64,000 nucleotides of DNA from Isoetes taiwanensis (lineage: Eukaryota > Streptophyta > Lycopodiopsida > Isoetales > Isoetaceae). Positions 11,561 through 23,960 of the stretch are shown here, one piece after another. The stretch is from positions 1,490,001-1,554,000 of the forward strand of contig JAJEKV010000064.1 of the NCBI GenBank assembly GCA_021234155.1. The letters are read 5' to 3'. How positions within the stretch are numbered: position 1 is the stretch's first letter; the number at the start of each line of letters is the position of its first letter. Under the pieces are notes generated by a model. The model did no database searches, was not told the origin of the DNA, and saw only the letters and a program-made list of their open reading frames with translations. The translations under genes were made by a program, and so were the position numbers.

Positions 11561-12594
11561 TTTTGAGCTTACTCTTGTTAAAGGAACTCCAGAGAGCCCA
11601 CCTGGTAAGAACCCAGGGTTTGCAAAAAAGACAGGATTATTTGGTGGTATACGTGCCTTCTTTGTGGATGGGGGGATCAGTAAAGGTCGTTTGCAGGTAA
11701 GACATTGCCTTTATTTGCTCATGGTGGTGCCATGGTGGAAGTTAATTTGGCCTAGTTGCGGTGCAGATTTGGAAGTCCCGAGTTACTAGCCTTGGCGGTT
11801 ACGTGATAACATCAAAGGAAGAATTCAAGGATGGCATGACTCATATCCTTGCAATCAATCACGAATTTTTGGAAAAGGCTATAGACCTTTCCAAGTTAAA
11901 ACATTCCAGAGCACTGGTATATCAGAATTCCTTTTGGTACATGAAATCTTTCACAAATAAAAGTATTCTCGTTAAGTATTCGTATAAGCATCTATAACAA
12001 TTACCATCTGTAATTGGCAATTATATGTGTGTTTGCATACTGCATCATACTTCACTAACCATTGGCTTATGAGCTTTATTTTCTGTAGATATGAACTTGA
12101 AGATAACATTCCTACGATGTTTGGAGATTACGCATTTTTGTTATTCTGTTCCAGTCTATTATATCCTACGATTGGGTAGAAGATTGCTTAAAAGATGGAA
12201 GTATCTTACCAAGTATGCACTGCTTGACATCAGCATAGAAATGTCAGAACCCAGCATAAGAAATGCTACCATAGTAGGAAGTGATTCAGGAACTGGCAAA
12301 GAATTGCCAGAGGAGGTAACACAAAATACAAAAGATCCAAGAACTAGCCAGATTTGGCTAAAAAGGCACAATAAACAAGATGAGATAATGGTAAAGGTGA
12401 ATTTGAATAAGAAGCTCTGTCTTCAATCAAATGGTGGGAGAGACCACAATACAGATCACAGTGACATTGAGGCAGATCATGAGTTTGAAGAGTCTCCTGA
12501 TCTGAACAAGCATATCACAGGTCCTTTATCAGAACTATGCCACATATACGAAGATGTGTTAGGTGATGACTGGCGAGCTCTTACTTATCGAAAG
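11561..12594 (+). pseudogene. DNA polymerase lambda (family X) N-terminal BRCT exons
   Basis: Exon A ends at 11696 (GLFGGIRAFFVDGG...GRLQ|gtaag), exon B is 11767-11916 (IWKSRVTSLGGYVITSKEEF...MTHILAIN) and exon C is 12155-12594 (SIISYDWVEDCLKDGSILP...PDLNKHITGPLSELCHIYED...WRALTYRK|gt). This is the BRCT domain, Ser/Thr-rich linker and start of the 8-kDa domain of plant Pol lambda (base-excision and end-joining repair). The frame breaks in exon C: TAG at 12236, while the downstream part is open in a shifted frame. The lyase, palm and thumb exons are not found before 15.2 kb. The start lies against the AAE14 fragment, so this is a truncated, non-functional copy. Confidence 0.8.
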
Positions 12595-15198
12595 GTGCGT
12601 CCTTCAATTTTTTGCTTTTGGGTTATGCGATGTTCTTTTTCTGCTTTTTAGCTGCTTCGAGAAGGATTGCATGTTTCATTTGATGGCAATTTTTCCGGCT
12701 AAGCAAGATTTTCTGGAAGTTGAAATTGCATCCTGGTTATTTATTGCAAAGTTAACTTAGCAGTGGTTGAACATGATGTTTTGACTTTGATAAAAGATCC
12801 TATGGTTCTCTTTTGGAGGGTTTCCTTCCTTTTCCATTTTTAGTTTTCCTGATTTTGTTCTACGAGCCAACTCATTGTCAATAAAAATGACTGTATGACA
12901 CTCTCTACCAACCTTTTTTCCATCTTCAAGAGTTCCTGCTCATGATAAATGGGTCAAAATTGCACCATTTGCTGGACTCCCCTCTATCTGCAGATTATAC
13001 CAGTACTGACATGCATATGCAACTGCCATTTTTGAAGCTTTTAGTATATCAGAGACTCGAGAATAGTTTAATCCTGCAACAAACTGCAATCTACCCCGTA
13101 TAATAAAGAGATTGAAGCAAATGGATATCACCATGAAAGCAAGAGTGCCTGCAGTTATGTACCCCTATACGGGCTAGAATTATTGATGCTTTTGCCCATT
13201 AAAGGACTGAGATTTTGCTGTGAATCTAACAAGTGTTGTTCACTAATAGCATGGATCTTGTTTTCTGAACTGGTCCTTGCGGTTATTGGGTATTTTGCTT
13301 ATATTCCTTTGAGGAGTTATAGCACCTAAAGGAAAAGAATTATTATAGTGGTTGAGAGATGCTCTTCATGCTGTTAATACTCCTCTATAGACAATGCTTC
13401 AGACTTCAAATACCTCGGTGATGTTAATGGATAGATGCAAGAGATAAGGCCTACACATGAATATTGGATCTGCAAAAACAATTTATGTTAACCTTGCTCA
13501 CTATTATGAGATCATTGCACTCTGTAGCTCAAATTGATGTATTTTCACGATTTGATGACGAATATATTTGTCTCCTTCAAAAAAGAAAAAGAAAAACTAT
13601 TATGCTTTTGTCTCTTAACTATTGAATCCAATGGTTTACAAGATAATTTTCTTCATAGATGACACTTCCTCCTCTTTCCAAGTACATTATTTGACAATCA
13701 TGTTGTTTTTATTTGACAATCATGTTGTTTTCTAAAAAAAGTTAGCATGAGCATTAAGAAGTAAACCAATTTGACAGTCCATGGTCCTTCAAGCAACAAA
13801 TACAAACGCAATATTGATAAATTTAAGTTTGCCACCCAACCCTACATATGGTGTCGTTTTATTTCAAAATTTCCCATTAGCATGTATAAGCTTTCTAGAA
13901 GATCCTTCCGCCGATCTTCGAATTACCACGGACGAAAAACCAACGCGAGCCCGACTGCCTAGCCTTCTTCCCAACCCTGCAGTTCTGCTAGTTTCCTCTG
14001 TTTTTTTTTTCCTATGCTTCTCCTCCGTGTCTCCTTGGCGCCTCTGGTGCTAACGGCCGCCTGATTGCATCGAATCGAAGACGCGCGAAGAAGCAGCAGA
14101 ACAGAATCTGTGAGGAGCAGCAGGTCTGCTGGCTACAGCAGCGATCTTCTACTGCTGCTACAAGAATCTAAAACAGAGCCAGGTATGTTTCTTTCCATGT
14201 TTCTTTTGCTTGAGCTGCCCAAGTGGTGAAGGAGAACCCATCGTAAGGAAATAAGAGATGGATGGGCTTTTAGGACGTTCTCTGTTGATTCCAGAGTTTG
14301 GGGTTGTTCCTCAGTTACAAATTCTCAGTTTGCTTCTACCAGAGTTAAAGATGTTGTTTGTGATAGTATCAGAGACTCCTGCAACGGTTTAAGGTCTGAT
14401 GCGCCTTGGGATGTGGGAGGACCACCCATTGTGCCATTGTTTTTATCCATGTATAAAGATAAGGCAGTCATTTACAGGGATTTTTGTGGCACCACCATTC
14501 ACAAGAGAGGATATAGAGATGTTAATGCATCGTGCAGGATTGAATGAAGGGAATCATTTGCAATCTTAAATATATCGGGGATGGAATAAGCGTGTTCCGT
14601 GCTTTGGAGTTTCCAAATAAGAATAATGTTTTGGGGATGCAGGATAGGGGCCCTGTTCTTTTGGATCCAATGTGTGGGTCTGTCACCATACTGATTGAAG
14701 CCCTCATGGTGCGCTTGATCTAGTTCCATAACTAGTTTAATAGCATTACTTGTAATGGGTTTAACTGGTTACCCAGAGGATCCGGGGGCTGCCAGCTTTC
14801 CTTGGTTATAAATTTCCTTTCCTTGAATACTAATATTGAGTAGGAATCTCAATGATCCAAACACAGAAATTTGCAAACCAACCTTCTTGTTCTTGCAGAG
14901 ACAAATGTATGTTTTTGGGTTAATAGTAATAACAATTAAATTTATGTGCTACATTTTTATGGTGCTTATTTTGTTGCTACTTGAAGTAAAAATATTGGTA
15001 GATGTGGACTTTAATTGCGGGATAAGCTATGGACATGCGGATACATGAAGGGATTTACATTTAATTGGCGCAACCACGTTTTGGGTACTAAGATGAAGTT
15101 TCAAAGAGGTTAGAGTAGTCCGCAAAATTCTGATTCCATATTTGAATTCAAAGATGCTCGAATTAGTCAATAACAAGTTTCAATTTGTTAAAATTCGA
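12595..15198. other. No assigned gene; one exon-like open stretch
   Basis: After the Pol lambda piece no polymerase exon follows. Duplicated atttgacaatcatgttgttttt occurs at about 13688-13730. At about 14252-14547 a plus frame is open for nearly 100 codons without a start codon and ends ...VIYRDFCGTTIH, preceded by a good donor-like gtatgt at 14183. It could be an exon of another captured gene, but I do not recognise it. Confidence 0.4.
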
Positions 15199-15202
15199 TT
15201 TT

Positions 15203-15299
15203 TTTTTTTGGCCCCAAAATAACGCGTTATCACCTTGGCTGATAACTCGTTAGCCGTTATTTTCGCGTTAGCCGTTAGCTAACGAATAACTGCTAACTT
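15203..15299 (-). repeat. Right copy of the inverted ATAACGCGTTAT / GGGGCCA motif
   Basis: ttggccccaaaataacgcgttatcacc is followed by gttagccgttatt/cgcgttagccgttagctaacg repeats. It is inverted relative to 3395-3482. It abuts the open frame at 15300-15797, consistent with an insertion boundary. Confidence 0.5.
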
Positions 15300-15797
15300 C
15301 TAACTATGCATGCTAGCAAGTATTAGATAACTGAGTGCCATTTCAACCTTGCTTGCAAAAGCCCTCCCTCTGCTATACTTCTTGCAGCTCTTAGCAAGAA
15401 ATATATTGTCCTCTGTACTTAAAGACTCGAGCATATTTTTGCAACTTGGCACCGGCACCTTCATCGTTAGGTCTCTTGCTTGCATCTTGTCATCAAGCTT
15501 CACCCTTAGGTACCTCACTGCCACCAGCTTCTCCGACAGATTCCCTACTGTTATCAGTGTAATCTTCGACAACGTTGCTGGCATCTCTTTCGCAAGATCC
15601 TGTGAACTTGCATCATTCCATTTTCTTATTGCAACCCAAACCATATTCCAGATTGTCTCCCACAAAACTCTCATCTTGGAGACCATCGTAGGTTTGTCCT
15701 GCATATCTTTTGATCTATCTCGTGATCGAACTTTCAGGCCATGTAGACATTTCAAGGTCACTACTGACCTCCGCTTTCCTCCCTTTTGATACTCCAA
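15300..15797 (-). CDS. Hypothetical retroelement internal frame, truncated
   Basis: An open minus-strand frame of 165 codons begins just inside the primer-binding site and LTR at 15829-15964, where a retroelement would carry gag. The protein is basic and unfamiliar (VLWETIWNMVWVAIRKWNDAS; KSCKKYSRGRAFASKVEMAL). It has no zinc knuckle, protease or reverse transcriptase motif. The C-terminal end coincides with the repeat block at 15299, so the frame is probably cut off there. It may be a non-autonomous (LARD/TRIM-like) internal sequence that opened by chance. Confidence 0.35.
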   Translation of the reverse strand: MEYQKGGKRRSVVTLKCLHGLKVRSRDRSKDMQDKPTMVSKMRVLWETIWNMVWVAIRKWNDASSQDLAKEMPATLSKITLITVGNLSEKLVAVRYLRVKLDDKMQARDLTMKVPVPSCKNMLESLSTEDNIFLAKSCKKYSRGRAFASKVEMALSYLILASMHS

Positions 15798-15828
15798 GAC
15801 CTAGTGCTCTTCTCTCAAGGACCAACCC

Positions 15829-15964
15829 GCTCTGATACCATATTGAGAAACGAGAGTTGCAAAGCACTAGACACAAAGAAGACGAGAGTTTCTATTCATT
15901 GTCAAAACGAAATACAAATAGACGGGTCCCTTAAAGTTAGGAACAACTACTAAATGCTCCAACA
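15829..15964 (-). mobile_element. Short LTR (121 bp) with initiator-Met tRNA primer-binding site
   Basis: Read on the minus strand, a segment beginning TGTTGGAGCATTTAG at 15964 and ending TTTCTCA at 15844 is followed by ATA and TGGTATCAGAGC (15840-15829), the complement of plant initiator Met tRNA. TG...CA ends, small size and position beside the primer site indicate the 5' LTR of a TRIM-like or copia-type element. No second LTR was found to the left, so the element is broken. Confidence 0.7.
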
Positions 15965-15984
15965 AAATCTATCTACTCTCAACG

Positions 15985-17476
15985 GGTAGTAAACTGTCAG
16001 TCATCTTATTGTCATATCCCAACACTTATGCCAGTAATTATCAGTCTGATCTAATTGCTATTGGCGCCTTCGCCGCCTCGAAAAATGGCGTATTCTTTTC
16101 GGCCTCGGCTGGAAATAATGAACCATACAGGTACTCTGTAGTTAATACTGCACCATGGATTACAACTGTTGGAGCTGGAACCATTGACAGGTCGTTTCCT
16201 GCCACTGCTGTGCTTGGAAACGGAGTTACTTTTAAAGGCCAATCTCTGTCCAGTGGAAAAGGTTTAGAAAGTGGAAAAGGTTTAGAAAATGTACAGGCGC
16301 CTCTTGTTTACTTGGGTTTCTGTGGTTCAGAAAGTGTAAACTCTAGTGTGGCAAGTGGTAAGATAGTTGTGTGTGACAGTTACTATTCACTTTTATAAGG
16401 AATAAGGGTTTCAAAGGCAGGAGGAGTTGGCATGATTGTGGTGATGGATTACACTCTTGGCAATAGCACATTTCCTGAAAGCTATACCTTACCTGCAGTT
16501 GCAATTACCTACACAGATGGTTTTGAGTTGAAGATGTATATTAACTCAACACAAGCTCCTACTTCAACTATCAAGTCAGTATGGTACATTCCTCTACGCT
16601 AAACTTCCGCAGTGTGCCTTTACTTCTCTTCGGGGTTCTAACAGGATCAGCAAAGATGTGTTAAAACCCGATGTCATTGCACTGGTTTTAACATCCCGCC
16701 TCCTGATGCGGCATTGCATCCCCATCGTCCGCTTGATGATCACGGAAGAGTTGAGTATAATATAATCTCGGGAACCTCCATGTCATGCCCTCATGTCGCT
16801 GGCATTCTTTGCTCTGTTGAAAGCGGCTCATCCTTCCCGGAGCCCCTCGCTGCAATCAAATCGCCATCATGACTACTTCATACATATCGATAACATTGGT
16901 GCCAATATTTTTACGAGGCAACAACAGGGCCGTTTTTCTAGCGTTTTTACTTATGGATCGGGGACATGTGGATCCTCGAAAGCTCTAAATCTGGACTTGT
17001 CTATGATCTAACGTAACAAGATTACATCAATTTCCTATGTAGTTACTATATACGGTCAAGACACCTTTAACCATTACTCGAACTATTACATGTCATGTCC
17101 CCGCAATAGTACCTCCAGCCCAAGAGTTCAACTACCCATCCTTTCTTTGCGGTCTTCAACTTCACGACTTATTAAATTACAAGCAGCAGGTGAAGTCTCC
17201 ACCACCTTTGGAAGAGTGGTGACCAATGTGGGAAATGCCAATTCCACTTGTACTGCTAGTGTTGTAGCTCCGTATGAATTGAATGTCACGGTTAGCCCTC
17301 CTTTGCTTGCATTCACAGAGCTAAATCAGACCTTGAGCTTTCGTGTCCTGGTGACTGCCCCTGCCTTGGTTGAATGGCACTCCGATTTTAAGAGTGCGGT
17401 ATTGAGTTGGTCTGATGGGGTGCACGCAGTCCAAAGCCCAATCACACTCTTGATTTCCTACTACTATTCATCATGA
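15985..17476 (+). pseudogene. Decayed subtilisin-like protease (subtilase)
   Basis: A plant subtilase (secreted serine protease, S8A) lacking signal peptide, propeptide and the Asp and His parts of the triad. Readable parts in order: KNGVFFSASAGNN with the oxyanion Asn region, PWITTVGAGTIDRSF, the PA-domain region (GKIVVCDS; VSKAGGVGMIVVM; ESYTLPAVAITYTDG), then GTSMSCPHVAGI around the catalytic Ser near 16780, and the fibronectin-III-like tail (FGRVVTNVGNANSTCTASVV; FRVLVTAPALVEW; LSWSDGVHAVQSPITLLI). Stops and frameshifts lie between these parts: TAA at 16396, breaks near 16610-16720, 16830-17010 and 17030-17170. It is related to the intact gene at 39881-42133. The 5' end is cut by the short-LTR element. 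Confidence 0.9.
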
Positions 17477-17698
17477 TATGATATTATATTTACATGGTTC
17501 GTTCAATAAAAAAGAATGTGATTTGTAGATTCCAATCCCCACAGTACTGCACGACGGTCCAACCCTGCTACTTTAGTTAGCACACCTCTAGATACTACAA
17601 CACTATACCTTTGTTTGAATGATATAATAAAACAGCATGTTAGTGTGTGCCTTGTGATATGGTGTCTAAAAATGATTCTAAGGGACTTGCAAAGAAGG

Positions 17699-17741
17699 AA
17701 GACAGACAGATCGACAGATAGACGGACAGACAGACAAGCTT
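17699..17741 (+). repeat. (GACA)n-like microsatellite
   Basis: gacagacagatcgacagatagacggacagacagacaag: imperfect tetranucleotide repeats. Confidence 0.85.
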
Positions 17742-18119
17742 TGAGTGGGGCGATGACCAGAGGAACAATGCCGAGCTACTCCATAAAAATGAAATAATAA
17801 GCTATGCATAGGCAAGAGTAGGGGAGTGGCGACAACTTCTCATAGGGATAAAAAAAACCCGCATTTTTGGGTTTTCAAGGAAAATTGCCAATGACCTCAA
17901 AGATGCCTGAAGACCGAAGCAGCTAGAAGGATGTCGAAGCCGAATGCAATACGCAGCGAACCGAAGGACCTAAAAAAGGCCGCACGAGTGGAAAGTACAT
18001 GTTAATCGTTAGGAAAATATAAAAGAGGAAAGTGCACTGTGGGCGACCACCTAAAAAAAACACGACAAGTCATAAGCACCCTTGAGACATTAGTATTAAC
18101 AAAAAAATACATAGGAAAC

Positions 18120-18335
18120 AAGCGTCATCAATGGGTGGAAAAAGAAATCAGCATCATCCAACAGGTGAAAAATATATGTAGGTGAAAAATAAATAGCATT
18201 AAGTACCCAACGGGCGAAAAAAAGATAGCATCACCCAACGGGTGGAAAAACAATATCATCACCTAGCGGGTGGAGAAAAAATAATAATAGCATCACCAGC
18301 AGGTGAAAACAAATAGCATCACCTAGCACGGTAGA
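18120..18335 (+). repeat. Degenerate tandem repeat, AGCATCACC-AACGGGTG-AAAAA
   Basis: At least six imperfect units of roughly 30-40 bases built on (t)agcatcacccaacgggtggaaaaa. The spacing is variable. No coding frame. Confidence 0.75.
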
Positions 18336-20600
18336 CATATGTACAATGCATAGCTATACTTGAGAAGGAACTAAGAGAGGAATGGAAGGAGCAATGCACA
18401 AAGATGCCCCACATTAATTAGGCTAACAGAATTTAGCCCTTCAAGATTACTCTATCTGCTCTTAATAATCAATGCATGTATGTGTTGTCTTTCACAATAT
18501 AATGTAGTGGCTTCATATGTAACCTAACATAATGGAAAAAAAAGATATTTCCGGATTGGGACATGGCATGAAGCAGATTGATATGATTATATAGCAACAT
18601 AGTACTCAGTGAAGACAAATTGCTTGAATTTGTTGTGCTTGTTTTTTTACTTGGAATTTGTAGACTCATAAAATTAATGAAGACGCATTTAATTAAAGTG
18701 GGTCAGATCTTGATGTTTAGGTCTCAGGCTAAAAAATCATACTAAAAAAAAAAAAGTGTATTGAATGTTTGAATAGAATCACACATCATACACCAAGACC
18801 TGGGTCACTTGTTTTCCTCATAACTTTTACAAACCACGAGTTGAGAAAGTTTTCAAGCTTCTCAATATTATCTACCCTCATACAGTGCTAAAGCATGGAG
18901 GTTGCTCATAGTTTTTTCCATCTCCTTTTTGGGGATCTTTTGGGTCTCGTCCTTTGAAATGTGACAAGTTGGATATGACCATACCACACACTTCACCAAT
19001 TCCCTCCTTTGAGGATCAGCATGATTTGCCCTCCACTTCTTCTCCTAGCAGTCGGTGTATTGCTCCTTCAAGTTGCCCTTCTTGTGCCTTCCAATGGGCT
19101 CCCAATATTGAATTTGGAATCCAGGACGCAACTCCTCTCCATCAGGCATGGTGGTGGTAACATCAGAGAGTGCCACCCCTAATCATATTGGACAATCCTT
19201 ATCGTCAGGCCTTACTAGCACAAAGTATCCTTCCTTGATGTCCTTAAAAGGATCCCTTAGAGCCCATTGAAAATTTTTACTGGTGCCACAAATGTATTAT
19301 TTGCATTTGGAGGACGTGGCATCGATTATGGCTCGCAAAAGGAGCAGCATTTTGTTTTCTCTCGAGTAGACGCGAAACAGCAGCCAGATACACGGTGAAA
19401 GACATTATATCTATTTGGGCGGATTTGGTGCCAGTGTGTGATGGACCTTATGGTACCATGAGGAAATGCCCTCAAAGAATAGTCATATTTTGAAGCTAAA
19501 AATATGAAGCAACACTGGAGTGGCTCCTGTGCCATCAGTAAACATGAAATATGGTAAGCAGAGGATCTTGGCAAGGAAAACCAGCTTTTGAGCTCCATCA
19601 TTGCTCCTGTCTGATGGATATTTCTAACGATTTTTCCTATTTTATCTTTTATAGACAAAAATAGCATGTGGTGATTGATTTAATCGAAGTTCCCCGATCA
19701 AGGTAAATGCATCTGTATCTTTATTCATTCATTCCTGAAGTTTCTCCCCTTCAAGTTCTTGCAAGTTGTATAGATTTCTTCCGGCCAATGCACAGTTCTA
19801 GAATCCCCTTGTGAGGCAGTGTTCCTTTGTCAAAAACAGTCTTATGGACATGTATTTCAAATGTGATAGTATTTATGATTCTTGTAATGTATTTAATTCT
19901 CTTCCTGAATGTGTGTACGCCTGTTTTCGCATCTATGAAGTCCTCTGGAAGCCCCTTCCTTTAATATAAAACAGGTGCAGTTGCAGGTAATTGGCAATGA
20001 TTTTCTGTTCTGGCAGGTATGGAAGTTATGCCCCGTCAAGATGCACAAAAATCTTACTTTGAGGTAACGCCAACAGATTGTCATAGCTCCCTTAAACATT
20101 TCGATCTTCCTATTTGACTTATGCTTCCAATCTTTGTTCTTTTTTCTAGAAATCCTAGCTCCCCGTCCACCCCCTAGCAAACTCATTGTTCAGATATGAT
20201 AAAAATACATTATTGACATTACACCCCTCATTTGTGGTGTTATAGACACTGATGTTGTTGCTGCACAAGAATTGTGCAAGCTTTTGGTGTTTGCCACAGC
20301 TGAAATCACAATCTTTGTCAAACTTTCTCATTTTTTTTCTACATATTTAGAACCATAATCTGCATTGTAAATGTTTTCTCCTTGCTCTTCGAATTTTTAA
20401 TCTACCTTTAACAATGCATATCTGCAAAGACATATATAGAGCTAAAGAAATTGATGGCCACATAGTTCTGTTCTTTTGTCGTATATTCTGCAGTAAAATC
20501 TGAGTCACTGTGTTAGGTACTGCAACTGCTTTTTTGCAGTGACAACTTTCTATAGACAGTCTAGGACCATAAGCAGTTAGTCAGTATTTGCTTTTTTCAT
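18336..20600. other. No gene recognised
   Basis: Only short frames without family resemblance. The minus frame at 19326-19667 has no features that separate it from chance. Confidence 0.5.
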
Positions 20601-20626
20601 CTCTGAATATGGTCCCCAACTTAAAA

Positions 20627-22492
20627 CTATAACATCTGGGCAAAAATTTGGTTGTAGAAAGTGCTAAAAGATGTACCCACCTCTGCCTCTTGCTCGTCAA
20701 CTTCGAGCTTAACGACATAGGCCACTTGCTCCTTCTTTATGCATCTAAGTAACTTCTTACTAGACATGCATTGCATGATTGGGGTGACCTCTTTACCTGT
20801 TATCTCAATGATCTTGCCATCTGACGTCGTTAAGGTTACTTTTCGCTTCCCACAATCATTCACAGCTCCAGCCCATCCAAGGTATTCTATGCCTATGATC
20901 AAGTCGTACTTGCCGATGTTCATCACTTCTGCTCCCATTCCAATGTTGATACCTTGCAAGTCTATGTCGAAGTTGATCCTCTTCTCTGCTGTGTTTTGGA
21001 TTGCCCCACTTGCCAACATAACCTGTCTAGGCTTGGACTTCAAAGGCTTCAGCTTCAACATCTCTACCATCCTTGGCGAAGCAAAATTGTGGGTACTCCC
21101 TGTGTATATCAACACTATGAAGGACTTGGCCCGGACTTTCCCAATCGTCGAAATGACTTGGTATTGGCTCTTAGCATTCTCAGAGTCAATAGCAGCAAAG
21201 ATGTGGTACTCACCCTGGACGTAGTCTCGAGCATCTTCTTCATCGATCTTCAGGGGTGTCTCCCATCCTCCTAGCTCTGCTAACGCCGCATTCATCGCAA
21301 ATGGGCAGTTATATGTCCGATGTCCTGGCTGGAAGCACCTGAAGCGCAACTGCTTTTCAATACATTCCTGTCTCTTCTCCTTGGGGATGGACTGTAAGAA
21401 ATGCTTCACTGCTTTGGAGTAGTTTGAACCACCTGCTTGCTCCTTATCCTTGAAGCTGACCTGCTTCTTGTCCTGCTTGCCAAAATTTGCATTGCCTTGC
21501 TTTCCATAATTTGCATTGTACTGAGGTCTGGCAGCTGCTGGGCTTGTTGCTCTTGGGCTGTAGCTTCCTGTAGCCCTCCCCTTGTCCTGATAGTATTGTT
21601 GCCTCTGCCCACTTCCTTGAGGTCCTCTTCCTTGTAAGTTCACTGCTTTAGACTCTGCTTCTGATACTGTTCTGGGGTTTATTGCTCTCATCAGCTTCCT
21701 GATCTCCTCTTCGGTGTACTTCTGAACTGTCTTATTGCCCTGCTCCAACTTGTAGAACTGTTGCATCATATGGCACTTGTGTTTTCTCGGCACGTAATGA
21801 CGCTTACATATTTTGAAGAACTTCTTAAATCTGCAGCTATCTCTGCTTAACCCATGGGCTTTGGCATAGCCTTTCCACCAAATTCTGGCTGCTCCCTTGA
21901 GGTTGGCTGTTGCTATCCTGCCCTTGTCCTTATCCTTCATGCTATAAGCATTCCCATACTCCCTGATTTCGTCCAACCAAGCCTCGGCTTCCATTCCAGA
22001 CCTATTGTCCCCTGAGAATTGTTCCAACTTCCTGGCTTTCCACACGTTGCTCAGTGCCGAGTCGACTTTCTTCTGGTAGTCGGCTTCCATTCTGCCCCTA
22101 TCATGATTGGGACTCTCGCGGCGGTCCTGCCGATCGTTCTCCTGCTATTCAGATTCGGAGTTGGAGTCGGAGTCGGAACTAGAGTTGGAGGAATCCGTGC
22201 TAGGTGATCTCCTTCTCCGGCTTCTCTTCTTTGCTTTGTCTGCTCTGTCAGCCGGTGTTTGAGGTAGTTGGACATTTTGGTCTGGTCCCATTGCTGCCGC
22301 CCTTGCCAGCAAAGATCTTATTTCATGGATATCCGATCTTATTTGCGATATCTCTTCTTCTGGGGTTGGTGCCTCGAACTCTTGGAACAGGTTTCTTGGT
22401 TGAAACTGCCTTGCAGGTGTCTTCTCTTCCTGAGGTTGTCTATCTTGTTCCACATTCCTGGGGGCTCTAGCTGCATACACATTAGATTGCAC
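20627..22492 (-). pseudogene. Ty3/gypsy gag-protease, damaged
   Basis: The N-terminal gag part (22492 to 22145) is acidic/Ser-rich (RRRRSPSTDSSNSSSDSD) and ends in a stop. The main frame (22090 to 20627, 487 residues) has the gypsy capsid pattern (AEAWLDEIREYGNAYSMKDK; GAARIWWKGYAKAHG; QQFYKLEQGNKTVQKYTEE), a Gln/Gly-rich linker, a zinc knuckle near residue 250 (RFRCFQPGHRTYNC) and an aspartic protease near residue 330 (YTGSTHNFASPRMV). Two key residues are changed. The knuckle lacks its first Cys (Arg instead), and the protease catalytic Asp of DTGSTHNF is Tyr. Reverse transcriptase does not follow; sequence homology stops near 20600. The element was therefore dead or trans-dependent. Confidence 0.85.
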
Positions 22493-23654
22493 TCTGAGGA
22501 TTAGGGGGGATTTTTCTTGGAGGGTTTTTTTTATTGGTTAAGAGGGTTTTTTTTTTCTTATGGACGAAATTGTAAACAATTAGTGGCATCAGAAGGTAAA
22601 TAAAACAATCTTGACACACTTTTATTTAATGAACTATATGGAAAAAACATAGCAAACTAACATGTCTCAAAGGATTGATTGTAGGACATCAAATGTAAGT
22701 ACAGGTTGGATGATGTCGATTAACAACTTGGATCTTGCTTTAATATCCTTACAAGGATATACATTATATGCTTGCATGGAGTATATTGCTTCTTCATTGT
22801 TCGAGCCTGAAAATCTGCACAAGTGCATGCTGGATATTTGCAAATGCTGACCTTGTAAGTCTCATTTGGCCGTCTAATGCAATAGTCAACATGTGCGTAC
22901 AGACTGGCCAATCCGCAGGTCTAGCTGGCACATGTACTATATTGGTAGAGGGATACCATGTGTGTTGCATATGATCGGGGCAGAACCAAAACCTTTGTAC
23001 GACCTCCCTTCCATTTGCTTTCCTTGCACCTGTAAAACATGGTGGTTCAGTGGATTTCGTTATAATCTTATTGATATAGGAATTACATTTCCTACCATTT
23101 GGCCCCAATCTTCCTTGGCATTTGACTCTACTACCTAGCTCAGTTCTTCTTATTGCCCACTCTTGTTTAGCCACATCAAACTCATGAACTACGTATGTTG
23201 CTTCATCAAATACTATATTACGTCGTGTTGATGCATCACAAGGCAACCAAAATTAAAACACTACATGGTTTTTCTCATGTTTGTGACCATAAAACCATTC
23301 TCCAAAACCAATACATGTAAGTGGGTTGATATCATTAAAAACCATATATGGCTAAAGTACGTGGTATGCATAGGGTGTTCGTTAAGGTGGTTTTTGGACA
23401 TGTTTAATAACTATAGTTTAATGTAGCTCTTCATGTAAATGGTTTATGAATGTGGTATTTGACATTGTAATTATAGGTGGTTCGTATGTGGTGTTCAATA
23501 TGGTGGTTTTTTAATATGTTTAGTAGATATAGTTTAACATAACACTTCATGTATATTCTTAAATGTTAAACTATCACGACTAAATGTTGTGGTAAGCTTG
23601 AATAGTTCGATTCATAAGTCACCATTGGTTGGTGGTCCACAACCTTTCATGTTT

Positions 23655-23960
23655 AGTGCATTGAAACCATAAATAGTTTACTAGTAAAACGCACTAGCTT
23701 CTTAATGTCTATTTTGAAACCATAAATGGTATAGTAGTAGAATACACTAGCTTCTTAATGTCTATTTAACTTAGTTAAAGTTATAAATCACTAGTGTTTT
23801 GTTGATCAAAGCATTCCAAATTATTTTATTATAACACCTTTATTATATTACAGCTTTACATGTAGTGGCATTCATAATCACTAGTGTTTTCTTGTTCAAG
23901 ACATTTCAAGTTAGTTAATTAACACCTCGTTATAATGTAGCTTTACATGTATTGATTTAT
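23655..23960 (+). repeat. Nested tandem duplications inside the 4.2 kb transposon
   Basis: A ~53-base unit (aaaccataaat...cactagcttcttaatgtctattt) occurs twice at 23664-23767. A ~90-base unit (ataatcactagtgttttnttg...agctttacatgta) occurs twice at about 23784-23958. Confidence 0.75.
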
